Origin: Viridibacterium sp035456105
GTDB lineage: Bacteria > Pseudomonadota > Gammaproteobacteria > Burkholderiales > Rhodocyclaceae
Reading direction: 5' to 3'
DNA: 64,000 nt
Assembly: GCA_035456105.1 (NCBI GenBank)
Contig: DATIDV010000004.1
Coordinates: forward strand, 88,332-152,331
The translations under genes were made by a program, and so were the position numbers. Every line of letters starts with the position of its first letter. Positions within the stretch are counted from its first letter, which is position 1. This document shows positions 33,890 through 41,794 of the stretch, one piece after another. The notes under the pieces were generated by a model. That model was not told the origin of the DNA. It made no database searches and saw only the letters and a program-made list of their open reading frames with translations.

Positions 33890-34636
33890 TCACGCCATGT
33901 ACATGCCACCGTTGACGTGCAAGGTTGCGCCGGAAATGTAGCTGGCTTCGCTGGAAGCAAGGAATACAACCGCAGCGGCAATCTCCTCTGGACGCCCCAG
34001 ACGACCTACCGCGATCTGGCCTTGCAGCGCATCACGCTGCGCATCCGGCAGCTCGCGCGTCATGTCAGTATCGATGAAACCGGGCGCCACGCAATTGACG
34101 GTGATGTTGCGGCTTCCCAATTCACGTGCCAGCGCGCGCGTCATGCCCGCCACGCCAGCCTTGGCGGCAGCATAATTGGCCTGACCCAGATTGCCGGCAC
34201 TACCAACAACAGACGTGATGCTGATGATGCGGCCGAAACGCGCTTTCATCATCGGACGCATGACCAGTTTAGACATGCGAAATACTGCCTTCAGATTGGT
34301 ATCGATAACCGCGTCCCACTCCGAGTCCTTCATGCGGAGTGCGATATTGTCGCGCGTGATGCCCGCGTTATTGACCAAAATCGATACGCCACCAAATTCG
34401 GTTTCGATCTGCGTAACAGCCGCTTCGGCCGCAACTGCATCGGTTACATCCAGCGCCATGCCGTGCCCCTTTACACCGGCTTCAGCCAGTGCAGCAGAAA
34501 TCGCTGCCGCACCGGATTCCGATGTTGCCGTACCGATGACCGTCGCGCCGGCCTTACCGAGTTGCAATGCAATGGAATTGCCAATGCCACGACTGCCACC
34601 AGTCACCAGTGCCACTTGTCCTTCAAGATTGAACAC
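33890..34636 (-). CDS. fabG: 3-oxoacyl-ACP reductase
   Basis: NADPH-dependent short-chain dehydrogenase of 248 residues that reduces 3-ketoacyl-ACP in each elongation cycle. The cofactor motif is VTGGSRGIGNSIALQLGKAG. The NNAG motif is ILVNNAGITRDN; the catalytic Ser-Tyr-Lys lie in ISITSVVGSAGNLGQANYAA, followed by AKAG. The C-terminal GATLHVNGGMYMA is typical. It lies between fabD and acpP in the standard order. Confidence 0.96.
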   Translation of the reverse strand: MFNLEGQVALVTGGSRGIGNSIALQLGKAGATVIGTATSESGAAAISAALAEAGVKGHGMALDVTDAVAAEAAVTQIETEFGGVSILVNNAGITRDNIALRMKDSEWDAVIDTNLKAVFRMSKLVMRPMMKARFGRIISITSVVGSAGNLGQANYAAAKAGVAGMTRALARELGSRNITVNCVAPGFIDTDMTRELPDAQRDALQGQIAVGRLGRPEEIAAAVVFLASSEASYISGATLHVNGGMYMA

Positions 34637-34672
34637 GTTCGTTTTCTCCTGTTGCGATACGGGTCGCGCAAC

Positions 34673-35599
34673 TCAGGCCTGCGTCAGGGCCTGCAGTTTG
34701 CTGGCATCGGTGATGGCTTCAATAGCCAACGAGCCTTCGATACGCTTCACCAATCCAGCCAGCACCTTACCCGGACCAAACTCATAAACGGCCTCAATGC
34801 CATCTGCATGCATGTGCTTGATGGTTTCGATCCAGCGTACAGGACTGAAAGCCTGGCGGACGAGCGCATCACGAATCGAGTCGGGATCCGCAGGCGTCGC
34901 TACGTCGACGTTGTTAAGGACAGGGATGCTCGGCACTGCAATTGCCACGGAAGCAAGACGCTCACGCAAACGTTCGGCAGCAGGCTTCATCAGTGCGCAG
35001 TGAAAAGGCGCACTGACCGGCAATAACACAGCACGCTTCGCACCACGCGCGGTACACGCGGCCATGGCACGCTCGACGGCGGCAACATGCCCAGCAATCA
35101 CGATCTGAGCGGACGAATTGAGATTGGCAGCCGAGACCACCTGCCCTTGCGCAGCTTCATTGCAAGCTGCTTCAATGACATCCGGTTCCAGCCCAAGCAC
35201 CGCAGCCATGGCGCCCTCGCCCGCCGGGACCGCTTCCTGCATGGCTTGCGCGCGAAAACGCACGAGCCGCACGGCATCGGTAAACTGCAAGGCGCCAGCA
35301 GCAACGAGCGCGGAATATTCACCCAGGCTATGGCCGGCAACCATGCTCGGCATAGCACCGCCCTGCGCCAGCCAGGCACGCCATACGGCAATGCCTGCGG
35401 TCAACATGATGGGCTGCGTGTTGACGGTCTGGTTGATCGTTTCGGCCGGACCGTCGGCAAGCAATTGCCACAAATCCTGGCCCAATGCATCGCTCGCCTC
35501 GGCAAAAGTTTCACGCAGAGCAGGCAGATCGCCATAAGGCGCCATCATGCCAACCGACTGCGAGCCTTGCCCGGGGAAAACAGCGGCAAACTTCTTCAA
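34673..35599 (-). CDS. fabD: Malonyl-CoA:ACP transacylase
   Basis: Transfers malonyl from CoA to ACP, 308 residues. FAAVFPGQGSQSVGMM is the N-terminal signature, the nucleophile Ser is in VAGHSLGEYSALVAAGAL, and the catalytic His is in VSAPFHCALMKPA. The start is taken as TTG at 35599 (giving MKKFAAVF) because AGGAG lies six bases in front; the frame also opens eight codons upstream without such a site. It follows fabH and precedes fabG. Confidence 0.95.
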   Translation of the reverse strand: MKKFAAVFPGQGSQSVGMMAPYGDLPALRETFAEASDALGQDLWQLLADGPAETINQTVNTQPIMLTAGIAVWRAWLAQGGAMPSMVAGHSLGEYSALVAAGALQFTDAVRLVRFRAQAMQEAVPAGEGAMAAVLGLEPDVIEAACNEAAQGQVVSAANLNSSAQIVIAGHVAAVERAMAACTARGAKRAVLLPVSAPFHCALMKPAAERLRERLASVAIAVPSIPVLNNVDVATPADPDSIRDALVRQAFSPVRWIETIKHMHADGIEAVYEFGPGKVLAGLVKRIEGSLAIEAITDASKLQALTQA

Positions 35600-35696
35600 G
35601 ACAAACTCCTGAGTTATCGGCAAAGAAATACTTGCAGAAAAAAAGGTAAAAGCTTGGTGCCGACTAACGTCAGCTCAAACCGTAACGCTGTCTGGC

Positions 35697-36662
35697 CTAG
35701 AAGCGCAGCAGCGCAGCGCCCCAGGTGAAGCCACCGCCAACGCCTTGCAACAAGACACTCTGGCCACGCTGGATGCGTCCGTCACGCACAGCAGCGTCGA
35801 GCGCCAAGGGCACGGAGGCCGCCGAGGTATTGCCATGACGATCAACCGTCACGACAACCTTTTCATCAGGGATGCCGAGACGCTTGGACGTTGCCTTCAT
35901 GATGCGGATATTGGCCTGATGCGGAATCAACCAGTCGAGATCACCCGTCTGCATCGAAGCAGCAGCTAGCACCTCCAGCGCTACATCACCCAAGACACGC
36001 ACAGCCATCTTGAACACCGATTGCCCGTCCATATACAGGAACGGCGAACCGGTAATCACGCCATTGGAAATACTACCCGTCGCATTCAGGATAGGCGATT
36101 GGCTGCCATCTGCATGCAGCGCTGTCGCGAGAATGCCAGGCTCGCTATCGGCCACCAGGACGACCGCGCCGGCACCATCACCAAACAGCACGCAGGTACC
36201 ACGATCATTCCAGTCCACGATGCGCGACAACGTTTCAGCACCGATCACCAGTGCACGCTTATGACTGCCACTCTTGACGAATTTATCGGCCACGGCCAAC
36301 GCATAGGCGAAGCCGCTGCACACAGCCTGCACGTCGAAGGCCGTTGCACCAGCAGGCACACCGAGCACGCTCTGCACCAAGCAGGCGGTGCTCGGAAAAA
36401 TCATGTCCGGCGTCGTCGTAGCAACGATCAGCAGATCGATTTTAGAAGCTGCAACGCCTGCAGCCTCCAGAGCACGACGCGCGGCCTCGCTGGCCAGCTG
36501 GCTCGTTGTTACGCCAGCATCAGCCAGATAGCGCGCGCGGATACCGGTGCGCTCGGCGATCCACTCATCGGAAGTATCGATGCCGCGCGCGACGAGGTCG
36601 TTATTGGAGACGGGTGAGCCGGGCAGAAAGCCGCCCGTACCCGCAATACGGGAAAAAATCAT
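35697..36662 (-). CDS. fabH: 3-oxoacyl-ACP synthase III
   Basis: Initiates fatty acid synthesis by condensing acetyl-CoA with malonyl-ACP, 321 residues. The catalytic Cys is in DVQAVCSGFAYALAVADKFV, the His in WLIPHQANIRIMKA and the Asn in HGNTSAASVPLAL. The C-terminal GVGGGFTWGAALLRF is a family signature. Its ATG overlaps the plsX stop by four bases, so the two are coupled. Confidence 0.96.
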   Translation of the reverse strand: MIFSRIAGTGGFLPGSPVSNNDLVARGIDTSDEWIAERTGIRARYLADAGVTTSQLASEAARRALEAAGVAASKIDLLIVATTTPDMIFPSTACLVQSVLGVPAGATAFDVQAVCSGFAYALAVADKFVKSGSHKRALVIGAETLSRIVDWNDRGTCVLFGDGAGAVVLVADSEPGILATALHADGSQSPILNATGSISNGVITGSPFLYMDGQSVFKMAVRVLGDVALEVLAAASMQTGDLDWLIPHQANIRIMKATSKRLGIPDEKVVVTVDRHGNTSAASVPLALDAAVRDGRIQRGQSVLLQGVGGGFTWGAALLRF

Positions 36663-37720
36663 GCTGAACGAACCGCCTGAGTACTGTTGAGTTCTTCGCT
36701 GCGGGGAGCGTGCGTCTGCGTATATTCAAGCATTCGCGTTTCGATGCGCTCGATCAGATTGTTGCGCGCCGCTTCGGCACAACGCATCAGGGCCTGATCA
36801 AAAGCAAACACATCTGCCGAACCATGACTTTTCACGACCACCCCGCGCAAGCCCAGCAGCACAGCGCCATTATAACGGCGATGATCCGCGCGCTGTTTGA
36901 AGCGCTTGAGAAGATGCGCCGCAGGCAAGGCACACAGACGCGTGAACCAGTTGCGACCAAGCTCGGCCTTGAGGAAGGACACGAACATCATGCCCAGACC
37001 TTCGGAAGCCTTGAGGGCGACATTGCCAACGAAACCATCACAGACGATGACGTGGCACGCACCTTTGTAGATATCGTTGCCTTCGACATTGCCAATGAAG
37101 TTGAGGCCGCTCTTGCGCAGCAACTCGCCTGCTTCCTTGACGATTTCGTTGCCCTTGGTCTCTTCTTCGCCGATGTTGAGCAAACCAACCTCGGGGCGCT
37201 CGCGATGCTCGAGCGCTTCGACCAGCATGGCACCCATGATGCCGAACTGCAGCAGATGCTCAGCAGAACAGTCAACGTTGGCGCCCAGATCGAGCATATA
37301 GGTCTGCCCCTCAACGGCAGGCATGACCTGGACGATCGCGGGGCGATCAATACCCGGCAGAGTCTTGAGCACGAAACGGGAGATGGCCATCAAGGCGCCG
37401 GTATTGCCCGCCGAGACGGTAGCCTGCGCGTCACCGCTCTTGACGAGGTCGATCGCCACGCGCATCGAAGAGTCTTTCTTCACGCGCATGGCAATGGCTG
37501 GAGGCTCGTCCATAGCGATGACTTCGCTGGCGTGCTGAATCCTGACGCGCTCGCCAAAGGAGGCGAGCTCGGCAGCAATCGACCCGGCAAAGATGTCCGC
37601 GCGCCCGACCAGAATGGCCTTCACCGTAGGATCGGCGCGCAGGAACTCGCACGCAGCCGGAAGGGTGACCGAAGGACCGTGGTCACCGCCCATGCAATCA
37701 ATTGCAATTGTGACGTTCAT
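36659..37720 (-). CDS. plsX: Phosphate acyltransferase PlsX
   Basis: Makes acyl-phosphate from acyl-ACP, linking fatty acid synthesis to glycerol-3-phosphate acylation. The 353-residue protein begins NVTIAIDCMGGDHGPSVTLP and contains GNTGALMAISRFVLKTLPGI and CDGFVGNVALKASEGLG, all family segments. A C-terminal extension after ADVFAFDQALMRCAEAA is slightly longer than usual. It lies 69 bases after rpmF and overlaps fabH. Confidence 0.96.
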   Translation of the reverse strand: MNVTIAIDCMGGDHGPSVTLPAACEFLRADPTVKAILVGRADIFAGSIAAELASFGERVRIQHASEVIAMDEPPAIAMRVKKDSSMRVAIDLVKSGDAQATVSAGNTGALMAISRFVLKTLPGIDRPAIVQVMPAVEGQTYMLDLGANVDCSAEHLLQFGIMGAMLVEALEHRERPEVGLLNIGEEETKGNEIVKEAGELLRKSGLNFIGNVEGNDIYKGACHVIVCDGFVGNVALKASEGLGMMFVSFLKAELGRNWFTRLCALPAAHLLKRFKQRADHRRYNGAVLLGLRGVVVKSHGSADVFAFDQALMRCAEAARNNLIERIETRMLEYTQTHAPRSEELNSTQAVRSA

Positions 37721-37788
37721 TGCGACCTGTGACGGAGTCGGTAATACGGAGGACAGGCCGGGAGTGGCCTGCCCGACAAAGGGGCGGA

Positions 37789-37968
37789 TTACTCGCCCTT
37801 GGCCTTGACGACCTTCTTGCCCCGGTAAAAACCGGAAGCGGAAACATGATGACGCAGGTGAACTTCACCCGTGGTCGATTCGACGGCAATCGAAGGCGCT
37901 GTCAGGAAATCATGCGAACGGTGCATGCCACGCTTGGAAGGGGACTTCTTGTTTTGTTGAACGGCCAT
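37789..37968 (-). CDS. rpmF: 50S ribosomal protein L32
   Basis: A basic 59-residue ribosomal protein beginning MAVQQNKKSPSKRGMHRSHD and ending YRGKKVVKAKGE. It has no cysteines, so it is the zinc-independent (C-minus) form. The gene is too short to be found by length alone but matches the family throughout. Placement after yceD and before plsX is the conserved yceD-rpmF-plsX arrangement that joins ribosome and lipid synthesis. Confidence 0.97.
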   Translation of the reverse strand: MAVQQNKKSPSKRGMHRSHDFLTAPSIAVESTTGEVHLRHHVSASGFYRGKKVVKAKGE

Positions 37969-37987
37969 TTTGTTCTACTCCTGGAAA

Positions 37988-38500
37988 CTATGCGTTCGAA
38001 TCGTTCGAACGCTTCAATTTGCCCAGCACCGCGAAAGGCGATGCCAGATCATCCTGCGACCCACCTGACGACACTTCGCATTCGTCGTGCATCGGCGCCA
38101 GCGGCAGACTCAGCAAGAGCTCGTCTTCAACCAGGGCCAATACATCCAGATTGCGGCTTGCGTGGATCGGGTCGAAATCATCCTCGACCAGGCCCTCATC
38201 AGGAAGCTCATCCCCCTCGCGCACCAGCAACAGCCGGACTTGCGATTCAACGGGACACGCCACATCACCAAGACAGCGCTGACAACCGAGCATCACATCT
38301 GCTTCAAGCTGCAGGACAAGGAAGGCCTTGTCATCACGGCTTTCACCTTCGATACGATACTTCACGACACGTTCCGCCCCGGAGCGACGCAACTGGTCAG
38401 CGAGTCTGGCAAAACCACCTGCGGGCACCTCGGCTTCCAGCACGGCGCCGCGGCGCGCGAACTCGAAGGGGTCTGCAATGCTTGCGTTGTGGTGCGACAT
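37988..38500 (-). CDS. yceD: DUF177 family protein (YceD-like)
   Basis: A 170-residue protein of the DUF177/YceD family, encoded with rpmF throughout bacteria; family members have been linked to 23S rRNA accumulation. The N-terminus ADPFEFARRGAVLEAEVPAG is typical, and two cysteines lie in a CQRCLGDVACPV segment. An acidic C-terminal half follows (EDDFDPIHASRNLDVLALVE). The ATG is only about nine bases beyond the -10 of a consensus promoter, so the mRNA may be nearly leaderless. Confidence 0.88.
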   Translation of the reverse strand: MSHHNASIADPFEFARRGAVLEAEVPAGGFARLADQLRRSGAERVVKYRIEGESRDDKAFLVLQLEADVMLGCQRCLGDVACPVESQVRLLLVREGDELPDEGLVEDDFDPIHASRNLDVLALVEDELLLSLPLAPMHDECEVSSGGSQDDLASPFAVLGKLKRSNDSNA

Positions 38501-38509
38501 AAACCGTCA

Positions 38510-38538
38510 ATGATATTATCTTGGCCCTTCCCTGTCAA
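38510..38538 (-). promoter_or_regulatory. Sigma-70 promoter of the yceD-rpmF-plsX-fab operon
   Basis: Minus strand: TTGACA (38538-38533), a 17-base spacer and TATCAT (38515-38510). Consensus -35 and spacing make this a strong candidate. Transcription would begin a few bases before the yceD ATG at 38500, leaving little room for a Shine-Dalgarno sequence. The divergent maf gene starts at 38570. Confidence 0.75.
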
Positions 38539-38569
38539 AGCTTGCGCTCATACGAGCCTGCATTTGTCT

Positions 38570-39148
38570 ATGCCATCGCTCGTTCTGGCCTCCACGTCCG
38601 CCTACCGTAAACAGCTTCTGGAACGTCTCGGCCTGCCTTTTCTGACCGATCGTCCGGACGTCGATGAAACCGAACTGCCTGGCGAAACACCACCAGCCAC
38701 GGCGGAACGTCTTGCACTGGAGAAGGCGCAGGCCGTTGCGGGCCGCCACCCCGATGCTCTGATCATCGGCAGCGATCAACTGGCGCACGATGGAACACAA
38801 CGCTTTGGCAAGCCCGGCACGGTCGAGCGCGCAATTGAGCAGCTGCAAGCCATGCGTGGCAAGTCGATATTCTTCCATACCGCACTGTGTTTGCTGGACA
38901 GCCGCGACGGTTCATACCAGCTGGATGCCGTCAGCACCGAAGTGCGCTTTCGCCAACTTACCGATGTGGAAATCGAGCGTTACGTGCGGCGTGAGCTACC
39001 ACTCGATTGTGCTGGCAGCGCCAAGGCCGAAGGGCTGGGCATCAGCCTGCTGGAATACATGCGCGGCGATGACCCCAACGCGCTGATCGGCCTGCCGCTG
39101 ATTTCCCTGTGCAATATGCTCCGCGCCGCTGGCGTGGTCCTGCCATGA
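38570..39148 (+). CDS. maf: Maf-family nucleotide pyrophosphatase
   Basis: A 192-residue house-cleaning pyrophosphatase. The start PSLVLASTSAYRKQLLERLG, with DRPDVDETELPGETP and the IIGSDQLAHDGTQRFGKPGT segment, matches the YceF subfamily that hydrolyses m7GTP. The ATG at 38570 directly precedes the conserved ASTS motif; longer readings run through yceD. The stop overlaps the next ATG in ATGA, coupling it to the methyltransferase gene. It diverges from yceD. Confidence 0.92.
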   Translation: MPSLVLASTSAYRKQLLERLGLPFLTDRPDVDETELPGETPPATAERLALEKAQAVAGRHPDALIIGSDQLAHDGTQRFGKPGTVERAIEQLQAMRGKSIFFHTALCLLDSRDGSYQLDAVSTEVRFRQLTDVEIERYVRRELPLDCAGSAKAEGLGISLLEYMRGDDPNALIGLPLISLCNMLRAAGVVLP

Positions 39149-39924
39149 GTACCGGTACGCTTTATCTCATTCCCGTCGGGCTCGGTCCGGGGGACAGCGC
39201 CCTGACCCACCCGCCAGAAGTGCTGCGGCAGCTGCAGGAGCTCGACTACTTCATCGTCGAACGTGCCAAGACGGCGCGTGCCGACCTGAAACGCTTCGGC
39301 CATCCGCGCCCGCTGCAAGAGCTTGAAATCCATGAATTACCGGAAGCCCCCGACACTGCCTGGCTGGATATGCACCTGCAGGCGGCGCGCGCGGGCCGCA
39401 ATATCGGACTGATGTCAGAAGCTGGCTGTCCTGCTGTGGCGGACCCCGGCGCGCTGGTTGTGCGCCGCGCTCATCATCACGGCTTGCGTGTCGTCCCGAT
39501 GGTAGGACCGTCATCCCTGTTGCTGGCCATGATGGCTTCCGGCCTCAATGGGCAGAGCTTCGCCTTTCACGGCTACCTGCCGATTGCCGCTACGGAGCGC
39601 ACACATCGCATTCAGCAACTTGAGTCTGAATCAGCCCAATGGCAGCGCACCCAGCTCTTCATCGAGACGCCTTATCGCAATGCGGCCATGCTTGATGCAC
39701 TGCTTGCCGCATGCAAGCCGGAAACCCTCCTCTGTGTAGCGACTTCGCTGACCACGACGGATGAATGGGTGATGACACGCAGCATTGCTCAATGGACAAA
39801 GGCCGAACGCCCCGATCTTGAGCGGCGCCCGAGCATCTTCCTGCTACTCGCCAACAGCGTGGTGCGCATCGCACCACGCGCAAGGACTGCGCCCGCGCCC
39901 GCGCCCGCGCACGGCAGGCGCTAG
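39145..39924 (+). CDS. SAM-dependent methyltransferase, RsmI-like (tetrapyrrole methylase fold)
   Basis: A 259-residue protein of the tetrapyrrole-methylase fold: LYLIPVGLGPGDSALTHPPE at the N-terminus, LMSEAGCPAVADPGALVVRR and VVPMVGPSSLLLAMMASGL as in RsmI, which methylates 16S rRNA. It differs from typical RsmI in its start and in the absence of the usual C-terminal helical domain, like a paralogue often found beside maf in betaproteobacteria. The C-terminus is a low-complexity Ala/Pro repeat from GCGCCC repeats (39889-39911). ATGA overlap with maf. Confidence 0.82.
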   Translation: MSTGTLYLIPVGLGPGDSALTHPPEVLRQLQELDYFIVERAKTARADLKRFGHPRPLQELEIHELPEAPDTAWLDMHLQAARAGRNIGLMSEAGCPAVADPGALVVRRAHHHGLRVVPMVGPSSLLLAMMASGLNGQSFAFHGYLPIAATERTHRIQQLESESAQWQRTQLFIETPYRNAAMLDALLAACKPETLLCVATSLTTTDEWVMTRSIAQWTKAERPDLERRPSIFLLLANSVVRIAPRARTAPAPAPAHGRR

Positions 39925-40122
39925 CCGCCTCTCATGATCGCAAGGCCGATGTTGTAGCGCATGAAGTGGCCTTGGTGAGGCGCGAGCAGAACGGAGTGCA
40001 GGTGGGTCGAAGATACGTCAGCGCTAGATACTCCCCAAGCCGCCCCTGAAATTTTCTTCATGTTGTAATGAAGCGATAATGCCGGCGAAGCATGATGCGG
40101 CTCCCCCACCGCAGGCTGCCCC

Positions 40123-41250
40123 ATGAATCGTCGCAACTTCCTGTTCAGCTCAGCTCTGGGCTCCGCCGCACTCGTCACCAGCCTCGACGTCGGGGCGCAA
40201 CAAGCTCGCGGCGAGATCGTCGTCGGCCAGTCGATCGATCTTTCCGGCCCCTTGCAGAACCTTGGTCGTGACTACTTCACTGGCGCCAAGCTCGCTTTCG
40301 ATCAGGCCAATACCAGCGGTGGCACAGGCGGCAGAAAATGGCGCTTCATCCAGCTCGACGACGGTGCAAAACCAGCTCAGGCCGTCGCAAACGTCTCGCG
40401 CCTTCTCACTGAAAATCGCGCTGACGTCCTGTTCGGTTTCACCGGCGACGAGTGTGTCGAGGCCGTACTGACTGCCCCAGCCTTCAAGGCATCCGGCCGC
40501 CTGCTGTTTGCACCGATGAGTGGTCTGGCCTCGACCAAGACAAGCGGCCGCGTGGTGTATATGCGTGCCACTTACGCCGAAGAAATCGCCGCCATGTTTC
40601 GCCAGTTCACGGCAGGCAACATGAGTTCTTTCACCATCGCCCACGCGACGACCGCAGGCAGCATTGCAACGCGCAATGCCGCACTGGAACTGCTGCGCAA
40701 ACAAAACGCACCACCACCTGCGCTGGTCACACTGAAGGACGATGGCAGCAATGCCGTCGCGCTGGCCACCGGTATCGCGCGCAACCCGCCGCACGCCCTG
40801 GTCATCATCGCGGACACTGTTCCGGCGGCGTTACTTGTGCGTGAATTGCGGTCGCGCGCGCCGGGCATGCTGATCGGCATCACCTCTGCAGTGGACGCCA
40901 CGGCCTTGCAGCAAATACTTGGCGCAGAGCTGTCTTTCGGCCTGCTGGTGTCACGCGTCGTGCCGAACCCCAACAAGGGCACCGAGCGCATCGTGCGGGA
41001 GTTTTCACGCGTCCTGACGAAATACATGGACGAAGCACCTACCGCAGCCAGCCTTGAAGGCTACATCGCAGCACGCGCCCTAATCGAAACGGCGCGCAAG
41101 TCGCCCGATGCAGCAGGCACACCCGCGTCTCTGCAAGGCATGCGCACGCTTGATCTTGGAGGTTGGGAGCTGCTGTTCGGCAATGACGAGCGCGCCTCGC
41201 ATCGCGTCGACATCAGCATGATCACGCGATCAGGCGGCCTCCTGGGCTAG
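40123..41250 (+). CDS. ABC transporter substrate-binding protein (branched-chain amino acid type)
   Basis: A 375-residue periplasmic binding protein. The signal peptide starts MNRRNFLFSSALGSAALV; the RRNF pair suggests possible Tat export. The mature part opens EIVVGQSIDLSGPLQNLGRD and continues with LAFDQANTSGGTGGRKWRFI and ADVLFGFTGDECVEAVL, the Leu/Ile/Val-binding fold. No permease or ATPase gene is nearby, so it is an orphan that may serve a distant transporter or a sensor. The TAG stop shares its CTAG with the stop of the convergent phosphatase gene. Confidence 0.88.
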   Translation: MNRRNFLFSSALGSAALVTSLDVGAQQARGEIVVGQSIDLSGPLQNLGRDYFTGAKLAFDQANTSGGTGGRKWRFIQLDDGAKPAQAVANVSRLLTENRADVLFGFTGDECVEAVLTAPAFKASGRLLFAPMSGLASTKTSGRVVYMRATYAEEIAAMFRQFTAGNMSSFTIAHATTAGSIATRNAALELLRKQNAPPPALVTLKDDGSNAVALATGIARNPPHALVIIADTVPAALLVRELRSRAPGMLIGITSAVDATALQQILGAELSFGLLVSRVVPNPNKGTERIVREFSRVLTKYMDEAPTAASLEGYIAARALIETARKSPDAAGTPASLQGMRTLDLGGWELLFGNDERASHRVDISMITRSGGLLG

Positions 41251-41708
41251 CGGTACTTGTCGAGGATGCCTTGGACGGCGTCCTCGCACATATCCAGTAC
41301 GCGCTCGAAACCATCCTCATCGCCATAGTAAGGGTCGGGCACATCGCCTTCGCCGAAGCGTTCGGCAAAGCTGAGCATCATCACCAGCTTGTGATGATGC
41401 TCGGTCGGGCATTGCCGCTTCAGCCAGACAAGGTGGCCCTTGTCCATCGCCACGATCAGGTCGAAACGCTCGAAGTCTTCCGACAGGACAGGTCGTGCAC
41501 GCAACCGCGACAGCTCGTAGCCACGGCGTTTGGCGGCCTTCTGCGCACGCGGATCCGGCGCCTCGCCGTCGTGATACGCATGCGTACCGGCCGAATCAAT
41601 TTCGATCTCGCCCTGCATGCCAAGCCGCTGCACCCAGTGACGCGCAATCCCGTCAGCCGTAGGCGAGCGGCAGATATTCCCGGTACATACAAACAAAATT
41701 CTTTTCAC
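41247..41708 (-). CDS. Low-molecular-weight protein tyrosine phosphatase
   Basis: A 153-residue phosphatase. The P-loop is CTGNICRSPTADGIA, with the catalytic Asp in DVPDPYYGDEDGFERVL. The start is taken as the GTG at 41708 (giving MKRILFVCTGN); an upstream TTG reading only adds residues encoded by the GA-rich hairpin. Family members dephosphorylate tyrosine kinases of exopolysaccharide systems or free phosphotyrosine; no such kinase lies in the window. It follows uvrB on the same strand, separated by the hairpin. Confidence 0.92.
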   Translation of the reverse strand: MKRILFVCTGNICRSPTADGIARHWVQRLGMQGEIEIDSAGTHAYHDGEAPDPRAQKAAKRRGYELSRLRARPVLSEDFERFDLIVAMDKGHLVWLKRQCPTEHHHKLVMMLSFAERFGEGDVPDPYYGDEDGFERVLDMCEDAVQGILDKYR

Positions 41709-41726
41709 GACTTCTGTGAGGAGGAA

Positions 41727-41769
41727 GGAGTGAGGAGTGAGGAGCAATGCTCCTCGGACTCCTCACTCC
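41727..41769. repeat. GA-rich inverted repeat between uvrB and the phosphatase gene
   Basis: The left arm, built from GAGTGAGGAGT units, pairs with the right arm (20 of 22 positions) around a tiny AATG centre, giving a long hairpin. One strand is almost pure purine and flanking GGAG/CTCC units extend it to about 41716-41789. It lies between the uvrB stop and the phosphatase start. It could pause or end transcription from uvrB or simply be a mobile palindromic repeat. Confidence 0.75.
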
Positions 41770-41794
41770 TCGCTCCTGACTCCTCTCTTGAATT

